From the NCBI RefSeq assembly GCF_036245645.1, contig NZ_BTPE01000002.1, positions 124,001 through 188,000 of the forward strand: a stretch of DNA of 64,000 nucleotides, read 5' to 3'. Positions within the stretch are counted from its first letter, which is position 1; every line of letters starts with the position of its first letter. The notes below the pieces were generated by a model. That model saw nothing but the letters and a program-made list of their open reading frames with translations, was not told the origin of the DNA and ran no database searches. Shown one piece after another: positions 18,418-25,473 of this stretch. Source of the DNA: Algoriphagus taiwanensis (GTDB lineage Bacteria; Bacteroidota; Bacteroidia; Cytophagales; Cyclobacteriaceae). The position numbers and the translations under genes were made by a program.

Positions 18418-18445
18418 CCGAAATCCAAAATCCGAAATCCGAAAT
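18418..18445 (+). repeat. ccgaaatc-type word repeat (direct copy)
   Basis: The text ccgaaatccaaaatccgaa continues as atccgaaat: three tandem units of about nine bases. It lies between the terminator of the IVP gene and the stop codon of tyrA, and mirrors the inverted copy at 17897-17924. Confidence 0.6.
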
Positions 18446-18448
18446 CGT

Positions 18449-19297
18449 CTATTTTCCCAAATCTAATATATCCCGAATCTTATTGATCTCGGCCATTTCT
18501 TCATAAAGGCCTTTGCTGTCTCCCGATTCGATTTTATTCCTGAAATCAGTCAGATTGGCAATAAATCCATCCAATGCTGCAAGGATATTCTCCTTGTTTT
18601 CAGTGAAAATCGGAGCCCACATCGCCGGGCTGGATTTGGCCAGTCGTACGGTGGAAGCAAATCCCGAACCCGCCATATCAAAGATGTTTTTGTCATCCTG
18701 CATTCGCTGAAGGACTGTCTGCCCGAGCATAAATGAGGAGGCATGGGAAAGGTGAGAGACAAAAGCCAAATGCCGGTCATGCTCCTCCGGGTCCATAAAT
18801 CGCAGCTTTAGGTTCAGTGCATCAAAAAGCTCATAGGCTTTCTCCTTCAGATGCAGGTCTGTTTTTTCCAGCTCGCAAATGATATTGACTTTTCTGTTCA
18901 GAAGATCTGCAAAAGCAGCTTTTGGGCCGGAATATTCTGTTCCGGCAATCGGGTGAGCAGCCAGATATTGCTTCCTCTTGGGGTGATCGGCCATCAAAGC
19001 GCAAAGCTTGGCTTTGGTCGAACCTACGTCAAAAACGAGCGTGTTTTCCCCCACCTGATCCAAAGTCTGTAGCAACAGGTCACCCAGAGTGTCCGCAGGA
19101 GTAGCCAAAATCACCAAGTCTGTATCCGCATCCGGAGTTTCTTTGGCTTCGGTGATGATCCCTAAGGTCAGGGCATCTTTTAAGTTTTGAGGATTGGAAT
19201 CGTGACCGGAAATAACCAATTCTGGGAATTTTTGTCTGGCTCCCAGACCAAAAGAACCTCCCAAAAGTCCAAGTCCGATGATGTGTATTTTTTGCAT
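18449..19297 (-). CDS. tyrA: Prephenate dehydrogenase
   Basis: A 282-residue protein that oxidatively decarboxylates prephenate to 4-hydroxyphenylpyruvate with NAD(P), the tyrosine branch. The Rossmann motif GLGLLGGSFG is at residues 7-16, and AAHPIAGTEYSG carries the substrate-binding histidine. SHLSHASSFMLG is the conserved helix of the C-terminal dimer domain. There is no ACT domain, so control probably rests on other steps. It is the last gene of the six-gene aromatic operon, seven bases after the aminotransferase. Confidence 0.95.
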   Translation of the reverse strand: MQKIHIIGLGLLGGSFGLGARQKFPELVISGHDSNPQNLKDALTLGIITEAKETPDADTDLVILATPADTLGDLLLQTLDQVGENTLVFDVGSTKAKLCALMADHPKRKQYLAAHPIAGTEYSGPKAAFADLLNRKVNIICELEKTDLHLKEKAYELFDALNLKLRFMDPEEHDRHLAFVSHLSHASSFMLGQTVLQRMQDDKNIFDMAGSGFASTVRLAKSSPAMWAPIFTENKENILAALDGFIANLTDFRNKIESGDSKGLYEEMAEINKIRDILDLGK

Positions 19298-19304
19298 AGC
19301 AAGG

Positions 19305-20453
19305 TTAAGGTTTGATACGGTTTATTGCTTCCAGAATTTTGAACTCAGGCATACAGAGAGATATCCGAACGTACTCGTTTCCTTCCGTGCCAAAGATTTT
19401 TCCGGGAGTGATGAAGATGTTTTTTTCATAAAGTAGCCAATCCACCAATTCCTCGGGGGATTTTTCGCCTTTTACTTTACACCAGACAAACAACCCTGTG
19501 GAGGATTTGTCATAGCTCAGGCTGAGTTGATCAGCCAATTTCCAGACGAGTTTTCGGCGGTTGGTGTAAATTTCATTTTGGTCAGCAAACCAACTTTTCC
19601 CCAAGGAAAGTGCGGCAATAGCCCCTTTTTGCAGGCCCAGAAACATGCCTGAATCCATGTTGGATTTCACTTTGAGCACCGCCTCGACCAAATCAGACCT
19701 TCCGCAAAGCATGCCCACCCTCCATCCGGGCATGTTGAAGGTTTTGCTTAGAGAGTTGAGCTCTAAGGCCACGTCTTTTCCGCCCGGAATGCTCAAAATG
19801 CTTAAAGGCTGAGGATTCAGAATATGGCTGTAGGGATTGTCATTCACCAGGATGATGTCGTGCTTTTGGGCAAAAGCAACCAGTTCGGTCAGGATTTCTA
19901 CCGAACCAGCCGCTCCGGTAGGCATGTGTGGATAGTTGATCCACATCAATTTTACTCGGCTGAGGTCTTGGTTTTCCAAATGCTCGAGATCCGGTCTTCC
20001 TTTTTTCTCCAAATCCAAGGAGTAAAAAATCGGCTCAGCTTCCAGCAATTTGGTCACTGAGGTGTAGGTAGGATATCCCGGATTGGGGATCAAAACCTGA
20101 TCGCCTGGATTAAGAAAAGCCATGCTGATATGCATAATGCCTTCCTTGGACCCCATCAAGGGCAAGATCTCTTTGTTTGGAACCAACTCTACCCCAAACT
20201 CCCGGTGGTAAAAGGAAGCCATGGCAATCCGCAATTCGGGAATGCCCTGATAGCTTTGGTAGCCATGGGCCTGACCGTTTTCGGCAGTGGCTTTGAGTGC
20301 CTCAATCACACTGCGATCGGGAGCTAAATCAGGTGACCCAATACCCAAATTGATGACAGGTTTCCCCTGAGCAATGAGCTGGTTTACTTCTCTGAGCTTG
20401 GCCGAAAAGTAGTACTCTTCGACACTGTTGATTCTGTTTGCGAATCCCTTCAT
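19305..20453 (-). CDS. Class I/II aminotransferase, likely aromatic amino acid transaminase
   Basis: A 382-residue PLP enzyme of fold type I. The lysine that binds PLP is in NSLSKTFNMPGWRVG at about residue 235; the early GIGSPDLAP and later VNDNPYSHI motifs are typical of the aspartate aminotransferase superfamily. By position between pheA and tyrA, it probably turns phenylpyruvate and hydroxyphenylpyruvate into phenylalanine and tyrosine. The sequence also resembles LL-diaminopimelate aminotransferases, so substrate specificity is inferred from context. It overlaps pheA by four bases. Confidence 0.85.
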   Translation of the reverse strand: MKGFANRINSVEEYYFSAKLREVNQLIAQGKPVINLGIGSPDLAPDRSVIEALKATAENGQAHGYQSYQGIPELRIAMASFYHREFGVELVPNKEILPLMGSKEGIMHISMAFLNPGDQVLIPNPGYPTYTSVTKLLEAEPIFYSLDLEKKGRPDLEHLENQDLSRVKLMWINYPHMPTGAAGSVEILTELVAFAQKHDIILVNDNPYSHILNPQPLSILSIPGGKDVALELNSLSKTFNMPGWRVGMLCGRSDLVEAVLKVKSNMDSGMFLGLQKGAIAALSLGKSWFADQNEIYTNRRKLVWKLADQLSLSYDKSSTGLFVWCKVKGEKSPEELVDWLLYEKNIFITPGKIFGTEGNEYVRISLCMPEFKILEAINRIKP

Positions 20454-21274
20454 CCTTTCCTGCTTCTGTATTCCCCAAAAATTTTCAAGTCACCAAAATC
20501 TTTGACAACCAGACTCATTGCCTCCCGAAACTGATTGTAGTCCCCAAACTCCGCATCGATGAAAAAGGCATATTCCCAGGGCTTTTCCATTACCGGAATC
20601 GACTGGATTTTGCTCAGGTTCAGCCCCTTTTCGGCCAGCATGGTAAGTAATTTGGCTAATCCTCCTGATTCGTTTCGGATGGTTATTTTCATCGAAGCTT
20701 TGTTGGGAAGGATTTTGGTATGTATGTTTTCCTTTTGCAAAAGGATAAAGCGGGTGAAGTTGTCCTTCACCGTCTGAATGTCTCTGGCTAAAACCTCCAA
20801 TCCATAGATCTCAGCTGCGATTTCACTGGCAATTGCGGCAACTCCGGTTAGTTTTTCCTCTGAAATCCGCTTGGCTACCGAGGCGGTATCTACATCGTCA
20901 AATTGCTGGATATGCGGATGTTTTGCCAAAAAAGCCTTACATTGAAGCAAAGCCATAGGGTGAGAACGGACTTCTTTGATTTCTTCGATGGTTTGACCTG
21001 GCAAAGCCATCAGCTGATGGGCAATAGGCAGGTAGTATTCATCCCGGATAAAGAGCTCATATCGATCGATGAGGTCGTAATTCGGTAAAATGGCGCCGGC
21101 GATAGAGTTCTCGATGGCCATCACCCCAAAATCAGCCTGTCCCTCTGCTACGGACTTGGCTACTGGCTCAAAAGTATTGAAGGTCAAAATTTCGGTTTCA
21201 GTACCGAAATTTTTCAAGGCAACTTGATGATGGAAGGAACCCGGCACTCCCTGGATGGCAATTTTTAGACTCAT
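20450..21274 (-). CDS. pheA: Prephenate dehydratase
   Basis: A 274-residue protein with a dehydratase domain (residues 1-180) and a C-terminal ACT domain (about 190-270). The dehydratase converts prephenate to phenylpyruvate; GVMAIENSIAGAI is the substrate-site motif. The ACT segment LNLSKIQSIPVMEKPWEYAF corresponds to the phenylalanine-binding region, so feedback inhibition by phenylalanine is likely. There is no fused chorismate mutase; that activity comes from the two DAHP synthase fusions nearby. ATGA overlaps couple it to aroA and to the aminotransferase. Confidence 0.95.
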   Translation of the reverse strand: MSLKIAIQGVPGSFHHQVALKNFGTETEILTFNTFEPVAKSVAEGQADFGVMAIENSIAGAILPNYDLIDRYELFIRDEYYLPIAHQLMALPGQTIEEIKEVRSHPMALLQCKAFLAKHPHIQQFDDVDTASVAKRISEEKLTGVAAIASEIAAEIYGLEVLARDIQTVKDNFTRFILLQKENIHTKILPNKASMKITIRNESGGLAKLLTMLAEKGLNLSKIQSIPVMEKPWEYAFFIDAEFGDYNQFREAMSLVVKDFGDLKIFGEYRSRKG

Positions 21275-22503
21275 GCTTCGCTCAGGATTTCAGATTGTAC
21301 GCCTGTCAATGCAACATGCTTCCAAAAGCTGGGGTAAGACTTATTGACCACATCGGGCTCTTCGATCAGCACTTCTGTTTTGGTCAACAGAGGCATAAAT
21401 GCCATAGCCATGCGATGGTCGTCGTAGGTGTGGATTTGCACTTGATGAGGCATGGTGACCGATGGGATGACTTGGAAAACCTCGGGCTCGATTTCCTTCA
21501 ATTCGGCGTTAAACTTGGCCAACTCTTGCTGAAGGGCATAGATTCGATCGGTTTCCTTGATTCTCAGACTCTCGAGGCCAGTGAAAATGGCATTTTGACC
21601 CAAGATCGCGCAGGTCACTGCCACTGTCTGGGCAAGGTCGGGACAATGGGTGAAATCCCAGTTTTGAAGGCCTTTTACGGGCTGTTTCTGCAATAAAACG
21701 CCACCTTTTTCAAAAGTAGATTTCACACCTAAGTGATCCATGATCTCCACAATAGCGGAGTCTCCCTGAAGGCTGTTTTCTTTCAAGCCTTCTAAAAATA
21801 GCTCTCCCGAATCCGCACAGGCCAAGAGGCTAAACCAATAGCTCGCGCCCGACCAGTCGCTTTCCACCGCAAAACGAGTGGGTTGGTAGTATTGATGAGG
21901 AACATGGATTCTGTTTCCTTCCCAAATGTAGCTGATGCCGAATTGAGCCATCAGCTCCAAAGTCATCTCGATATAGGTCCGACTTCCGACTTTTCCTTCC
22001 AGCTCAATCTCCAAACCCATGGGTAAAATCGGTGCAATCATCAGCATCGCCGAGATGTACTGACTGGACACATCTCCACGGATTTTTACCTTATCGGTGG
22101 TCTGCTCAGGAAGTCCGTGAATGGCCATAGGAGGGTAACCTTCGTTGTTCAAATAATGAATCTCCGCTCCGATGGACCTCAGGGCATCTACCAGTATTCC
22201 TATTGGTCGCTCGCACATGCGGGCAGTACCGGTCATTACCTTTTTCTGGTTGGTCACTGTGGCATAGGCGGTCAAAAAGCGCATAGTCGTCCCAGCATCC
22301 AAAACATCAAATACCGGAGGACTGGTTTCCAACAAACGGATCATGGTTTGGGTGTCCCGGGCTTCTGCCAGGTTGGTGATTTCGTTTTTTCCAAAAGTCA
22401 AAGCATCGATGACCAAGGCCCGATTGGATTCACTTTTGGAGGAAGGAAGTGGGATTTGTATAGAGTCAAATTCGCTTTTTTGAGCAAGGCGAAGGATATG
22501 CAT
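21271..22503 (-). CDS. aroA: 3-phosphoshikimate 1-carboxyvinyltransferase (EPSP synthase)
   Basis: A 410-residue enzyme that joins phosphoenolpyruvate to shikimate 3-phosphate. Motifs are LPSSKSESNRALV at about residues 19-31 (phosphate-binding Ser and Lys), DAGTTMRFLTAY at about 69-80, RGDVSSQYISAML, and LRIKETDR near residue 315. The length is a little below the usual 425-430. It is the third gene of the operon, 12 bases after aroB, and overlaps pheA by four bases. Confidence 0.95.
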   Translation of the reverse strand: MHILRLAQKSEFDSIQIPLPSSKSESNRALVIDALTFGKNEITNLAEARDTQTMIRLLETSPPVFDVLDAGTTMRFLTAYATVTNQKKVMTGTARMCERPIGILVDALRSIGAEIHYLNNEGYPPMAIHGLPEQTTDKVKIRGDVSSQYISAMLMIAPILPMGLEIELEGKVGSRTYIEMTLELMAQFGISYIWEGNRIHVPHQYYQPTRFAVESDWSGASYWFSLLACADSGELFLEGLKENSLQGDSAIVEIMDHLGVKSTFEKGGVLLQKQPVKGLQNWDFTHCPDLAQTVAVTCAILGQNAIFTGLESLRIKETDRIYALQQELAKFNAELKEIEPEVFQVIPSVTMPHQVQIHTYDDHRMAMAFMPLLTKTEVLIEEPDVVNKSYPSFWKHVALTGVQSEILSEA

Positions 22504-22515
22504 AAGGGAAATGAT

Positions 22516-23565
22516 CTAGGCCGTAGCCGGTTGTAGTTGCTGGTAATAGTGGATCGCATTCTTGATTTCCTCTCGGTTCACCGGGATATTGTAGGTACAA
22601 TTGCCGATGGATTCGAGAAGAGAAAAAAGAATCGTTTGACCTTCGTTTTTCTTGTCTTGGGTGCAGATGTCAAGTATTGGGTCGAGTTCGTGAGCGGAAA
22701 AGTCAACTTTCCCATAGACCTGAAGAAGGAATTGGCTCATTTCTTCAAACTCTTCAAAGCTGAGTCCCACTTTTTTGAAGGAAAGAAAGCCCTCAGAGAT
22801 CATTCCCAAGGCAATGGCTTCCCCATGAAGGAGATGGTTTTGGGTATCGAGGAAAAAGGACTCAAAGGCATGCCCAATGGTATGGCCAAAGTTGAGGATT
22901 TTGCGCAGTCCATTTTCTTTGGGGTCGGCCTCTACCACTGCTTTTTTGATTCCTACAGAGTGGCGAATCAGACTTTCCCAGTCTTGAGTTTCCCAATTTT
23001 TGGATTGGAGTTTTCTGAAATAGGCTTTGTTCCGAATCAATCCGTGTTTGATGATTTCCGCATAGCCCGACCGAAGCTCGGTTTTGGGTAGTGTTTTGAG
23101 AAATTCGGGGGCGATTACTACCGTTTCGGGTTCGTTGAACACGCCGAGATGGTTTTTTAGCCCTTTGAAATCCACTCCCAACTTGCCTCCAACGCTGGCA
23201 TCCACTTGAGATAGAAGGGTAGTGGGGCAATTGATGAAGCGGATTCCTCTTTTGTAGATGCTTGCGCAAAAACCACCCATATCTCCGATAACGCCTCCGC
23301 CAAGATTGAGCATGAGTGCTTTTCGATCTAGAGCCTCCTCAGTCATTCGACTCCAAATCAGGGAACAAGTGTCCAGATTTTTGTGAATTTCTCCCGCTGC
23401 AACGGATATGAAAACTGTGTTTGAAGGCAGGATCTCCTTCACAATTGGAAGACAATGATGCTGGGTATTTGTGTCTGTCAGAACCACCAATCTGGAAAAG
23501 GAAATTTGAGCCAAAAGCTCAGAAAGGTATGGGTTGATATCAGATGAGAAAATGACGGATTCCAC
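22516..23565 (-). CDS. aroB: 3-dehydroquinate synthase
   Basis: A 349-residue NAD- and metal-dependent enzyme converting DAHP to 3-dehydroquinate. Motifs are GGGVIGDMGGF (NAD-binding glycine-rich turn), TLLSQVDASVGGKLGVD, and the metal ligands in GYAEIIKHG and FGHTIGHAFE with HGEAIALGM. It is the second gene of the aromatic operon, 79 bases after the DAHP synthase stop. That gap shows no clear terminator, so co-transcription is likely. Confidence 0.95.
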   Translation of the reverse strand: MESVIFSSDINPYLSELLAQISFSRLVVLTDTNTQHHCLPIVKEILPSNTVFISVAAGEIHKNLDTCSLIWSRMTEEALDRKALMLNLGGGVIGDMGGFCASIYKRGIRFINCPTTLLSQVDASVGGKLGVDFKGLKNHLGVFNEPETVVIAPEFLKTLPKTELRSGYAEIIKHGLIRNKAYFRKLQSKNWETQDWESLIRHSVGIKKAVVEADPKENGLRKILNFGHTIGHAFESFFLDTQNHLLHGEAIALGMISEGFLSFKKVGLSFEEFEEMSQFLLQVYGKVDFSAHELDPILDICTQDKKNEGQTILFSLLESIGNCTYNIPVNREEIKNAIHYYQQLQPATA

Positions 23566-23644
23566 GGATTGACCGATTTGATGAAGAAGCTAAGTTAGGA
23601 AAGCAGCCCCGAAAGGGACAGCCTTCCCGAATTTGAGAGCAGAT

Positions 23645-24742
23645 TTATTTTTTAACCGGTTCGGCCTCACGCAATTGTTTTTCCTGACGCTTCACGGATT
23701 CTTCATGGATGCAGTAAAGAAGCTCTTTCATGAATTTCTCACTCAGGTGTTTCTTCACTCCTTTTTGCGTTCTGGATTCCATTACTTCTTTCCAGCGATC
23801 GGATTGAAATACGGTAAGATGGTGCTCGCGCTTATGATTACCGATCTGATCAATTACGGCAAATCTTTCCTGAAGAATATCCAAAAGCTGGTCATCCAGG
23901 TGATCCACTGCACGACGAAGATCCTGTAGACGCTCATCGGGCTTCATGTTTTCCAATGGAGTTTTGAAGTCGATCGAGAGGATGATCTCCTTCAGTCTAT
24001 TCGGAGTCACTTGCTGCTTGGCATCCGACCAGGCTTTGTCAGGGTTGTGATGAGTCTCGATCATCAAGCCATCAAGACCAAAGTTCATTGCGCTTTGAGC
24101 CACTTCCAGCAAACCATCCCTTCGGCCCACAATGTGCGAAGGGTCGTTAATGACTTCCATTCCGGTCCACTCACGCTTAAGGTGAATCGGCATAGACCAG
24201 TTGGGCTTATTTCTGTAGCGCTTGTCGTAGGCGTCAGAGAATCCTCTATGGATGGCTGCAAGCTTATCAATGCCTACAGCGTACATTCTTTCCAAAGCCC
24301 CCATCCATAGTTCTAGGTCCGGATTCATCGGGTTTTTGATCATCACGGGTATATCCACTCCTCTGAGAGCTTCGGCAATCTCTTGGACTGCGAAAGGATT
24401 GACGGTAGTCCTGGCTCCGATCCACAGGACATCTACCTTGTGCTTGAGGGCAGACTCCACGTGCGCAGCATTACCTACCTCTGTGGTGATGGGGATATTG
24501 AGCTGATGGCGGACAATTTCCATCCACTTCAAGCCTTCTTCACCCACGCCTTCGAAGGAACCAGGTCGGGTTCTAGGCTTCCAAATCCCTGCTCTGAAGA
24601 GCTGGGGAACCATATTTTCTTCCTTCATTTCTTTACAGATCTGCTCGATCTGTTCTGGTGTTTCGGCGGAGCAAGGTCCTGCGATGATCAGCGGAGTGGT
24701 CAATCCCAATCCCCAGTCTTTGATTTGTTTGTGTGGCTTCAT
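23645..24742 (-). CDS. Bifunctional DAHP synthase / chorismate mutase, first gene of the aromatic operon
   Basis: A 365-residue fusion. Residues 1-265 form a DAHP synthase of the KDO8P-synthase-like type (LIIAGPCSAETPEQ, RAGIWKPRTRPGSFEG, IKNPMNPDLELWMGA, NDPSHIVGRR). Residues 275-355 form an AroQ-type chorismate mutase (RLQDLRRAVDHLDDQLLDIL). The mutase part often gives allosteric control of the synthase through prephenate or chorismate. ATG at 24742 is chosen: the open frame runs on to 24940, but that extension would span the attenuator hairpin. Expression is probably set by the Phe/Tyr leader peptide upstream. A paralogue lies at 25474-26547. Confidence 0.95.
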   Translation of the reverse strand: MKPHKQIKDWGLGLTTPLIIAGPCSAETPEQIEQICKEMKEENMVPQLFRAGIWKPRTRPGSFEGVGEEGLKWMEIVRHQLNIPITTEVGNAAHVESALKHKVDVLWIGARTTVNPFAVQEIAEALRGVDIPVMIKNPMNPDLELWMGALERMYAVGIDKLAAIHRGFSDAYDKRYRNKPNWSMPIHLKREWTGMEVINDPSHIVGRRDGLLEVAQSAMNFGLDGLMIETHHNPDKAWSDAKQQVTPNRLKEIILSIDFKTPLENMKPDERLQDLRRAVDHLDDQLLDILQERFAVIDQIGNHKREHHLTVFQSDRWKEVMESRTQKGVKKHLSEKFMKELLYCIHEESVKRQEKQLREAEPVKK

Positions 24743-24762
24743 ACGGCTTGAGCGTTTAAATG

Positions 24763-24794
24763 AAAAAAGCCCGGGTCTTTCGAACCGGGCTTTT
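24763..24794 (-). terminator. Attenuator terminator in the leader of the aromatic operon
   Basis: On the minus strand AAAAGCCCGG pairs with CCGGGCTTTT around TTCGAAAGAC, and the T run reaches six. It lies 21 bases before the DAHP synthase start and 16 bases after the leader-peptide stop, so it is inside the transcript leader. An upstream segment (24835-24846) can pair with its first arm and prevent it forming. Confidence 0.85.
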
Positions 24795-24846
24795 GTGTTT
24801 TTATTTTCTTTTAGTTTTTGGCTAGGCAATACACAGCTCCGATTCG
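24781..24846 (-). promoter_or_regulatory. Candidate antiterminator of the aromatic operon attenuator
   Basis: On the minus strand CGAATCGGAGCT (24835-24846) can pair with AGCCCGGTTCG (24781-24791): eleven pairs, with one G-U wobble and one bulged A. The second segment contains the first arm of the terminator at 24763-24794, so the two structures exclude each other. The first segment is codons 21-24 of the leader peptide, directly downstream of the Phe/Tyr run. A weaker five-pair protector, TTCGA (24856-24860) with TCGAA (24843-24847), would complete a classical 1:2, 2:3, 3:4 arrangement. Folding energies were not computed. Confidence 0.75.
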
Positions 24847-24906
24847 ATTTTGTCTTCGAAAGTAAAAGTAAAAGAAGGTAAAATAGATTGCTGCTGTGAT
24901 TAACAT
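24811..24906 (-). CDS. Phe/Tyr-rich leader peptide controlling the aromatic operon
   Basis: A 31-codon open frame, ATG at 24906 to TAA at 24811, too short for routine gene calls. Residues 8-16 read YFTFFYFYF: five phenylalanines and three tyrosines in nine codons, followed by a basic segment RRQNR. It sits between a candidate promoter (24938-24945) and the terminator at 24763-24794, directly upstream of DAHP synthase/chorismate mutase, aroB, aroA, pheA, aminotransferase and tyrA. The operon makes exactly the amino acids that the run would sense. By analogy with pheL of enterobacteria, ribosomes stalling at these codons when charged tRNA-Phe or tRNA-Tyr is scarce would favour the antiterminator. 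Confidence 0.85.
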   Translation of the reverse strand: MLITAAIYFTFFYFYFRRQNRIGAVYCLAKN

Positions 24907-24937
24907 GCCCTAAAAGTAGGAGGGGAATTTTTAAATA

Positions 24938-24945
24938 CAAAATTA
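24938..24945 (-). promoter_or_regulatory. Candidate -7 element of the aromatic operon promoter
   Basis: TAATTTTG on the minus strand matches the Bacteroidota -7 consensus TAnnTTTG. It ends 31 bases before the leader-peptide ATG, which would put the transcript start roughly 25 bases before the leader. No convincing -33 TTTG is seen at the right distance. Confidence 0.5.
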
Positions 24946-24969
24946 TTTTTGAAAGAAATTATTGAAGAG

Positions 24970-25010
24970 TTTCAATTGAAAAGGCTAAATGTTTGCGAAT
25001 ATTTCAATTG
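24970..25010. promoter_or_regulatory. Twin CAATTG palindromes upstream of the aromatic operon
   Basis: A perfect 12-base palindrome TTTCAATTGAAA (24970-24981) and a second TTTCAATTGAT (25002-25012, core 25005-25010) have centres 32 bases apart, about three helical turns, upstream of the candidate promoter. This could be a paired operator for a dimeric regulator. The rest of the 25011-25196 stretch is AT-rich and shows nothing else I can support. Confidence 0.35.
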
Positions 25011-25196
25011 ATCTGTTAAAAAAGACTCATTTTGAAATAAAATTTGTCTATTTTCCTATTTGTCGATTTAATATTTTGTTAAAATCTTTATTGAATTATT
25101 TGTGCTGGTTGAAAGTGACCTTAAGCTTATTTTTTGAACTTTGAAACATTTCTCAAGGATTAGATTGTTTTGACTGCAGATTGACTAACTTAAGCT

Positions 25197-25397
25197 ATGA
25201 ACTATCGCGACTATATAGAAATTAGACCTGATAAGCGATTTGGGAAACCTTGCCTGAAAGGAACTAGAATCAGTGTCTATGATGTCCTAAACTGGTTGGC
25301 AAATGGGATGTCAAAAGCTGAAATAATAGAAGATTTTGAGGAGATATCTGAGGAAATGATTAACGCTTGTCTTGCATTTCAAGCAACTCATAATTAG
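25197..25397 (+). CDS. DUF433-family protein, likely orphan antitoxin
   Basis: A 66-residue protein matching the DUF433 pattern: IEIRPDKRFGKPCLKGTRISVYDVLNWLANGMS, here split as PDKRFGKPCLKGTRI and VYDVLNWLANGMS, then the second helix pair ending INACLAFQATH. The fold is a winged-helix-like DNA-binding domain. In many genomes the gene is followed at once by a DUF5615 PIN-like toxin, forming a VapB45/VapC-type pair. Here it is followed by 76 bases of repeat words and then a convergent gene, so no toxin partner is present. It ends slightly earlier than typical members. Confidence 0.8.
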   Translation: MNYRDYIEIRPDKRFGKPCLKGTRISVYDVLNWLANGMSKAEIIEDFEEISEEMINACLAFQATHN

Positions 25398-25410
25398 TCT
25401 CTTTTCAATT

Positions 25411-25472
25411 TATTTTCTTGATACTAGCTTCTTGATACCAGATACTTTTAGCTCACAGCTAGTCATTAGCCT
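25411..25472. repeat. Intergenic word repeat of the cttgatac type
   Basis: Between convergent genes, ttcttgatactagcttcttg and ataccagatac show a repeated cttgatac/agatac word, then tcacagctagtcattagc. These are low-complexity words like those at 27891-28101. No terminator hairpin is visible in the gap. Confidence 0.45.
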
Positions 25473-25473
25473 C

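Noticed and set aside
24743..24940. N-terminal extension of the DAHP synthase/chorismate mutase
   Set aside because: It would run through the terminator hairpin and is hydrophobic with no family match; the leader peptide lies in another frame there.
24907..25196. tRNA or small RNA gene in the AT-rich gap before the aromatic operon
   Set aside because: No cloverleaf or stable fold stands out beyond the palindromes and the attenuator leader already listed.
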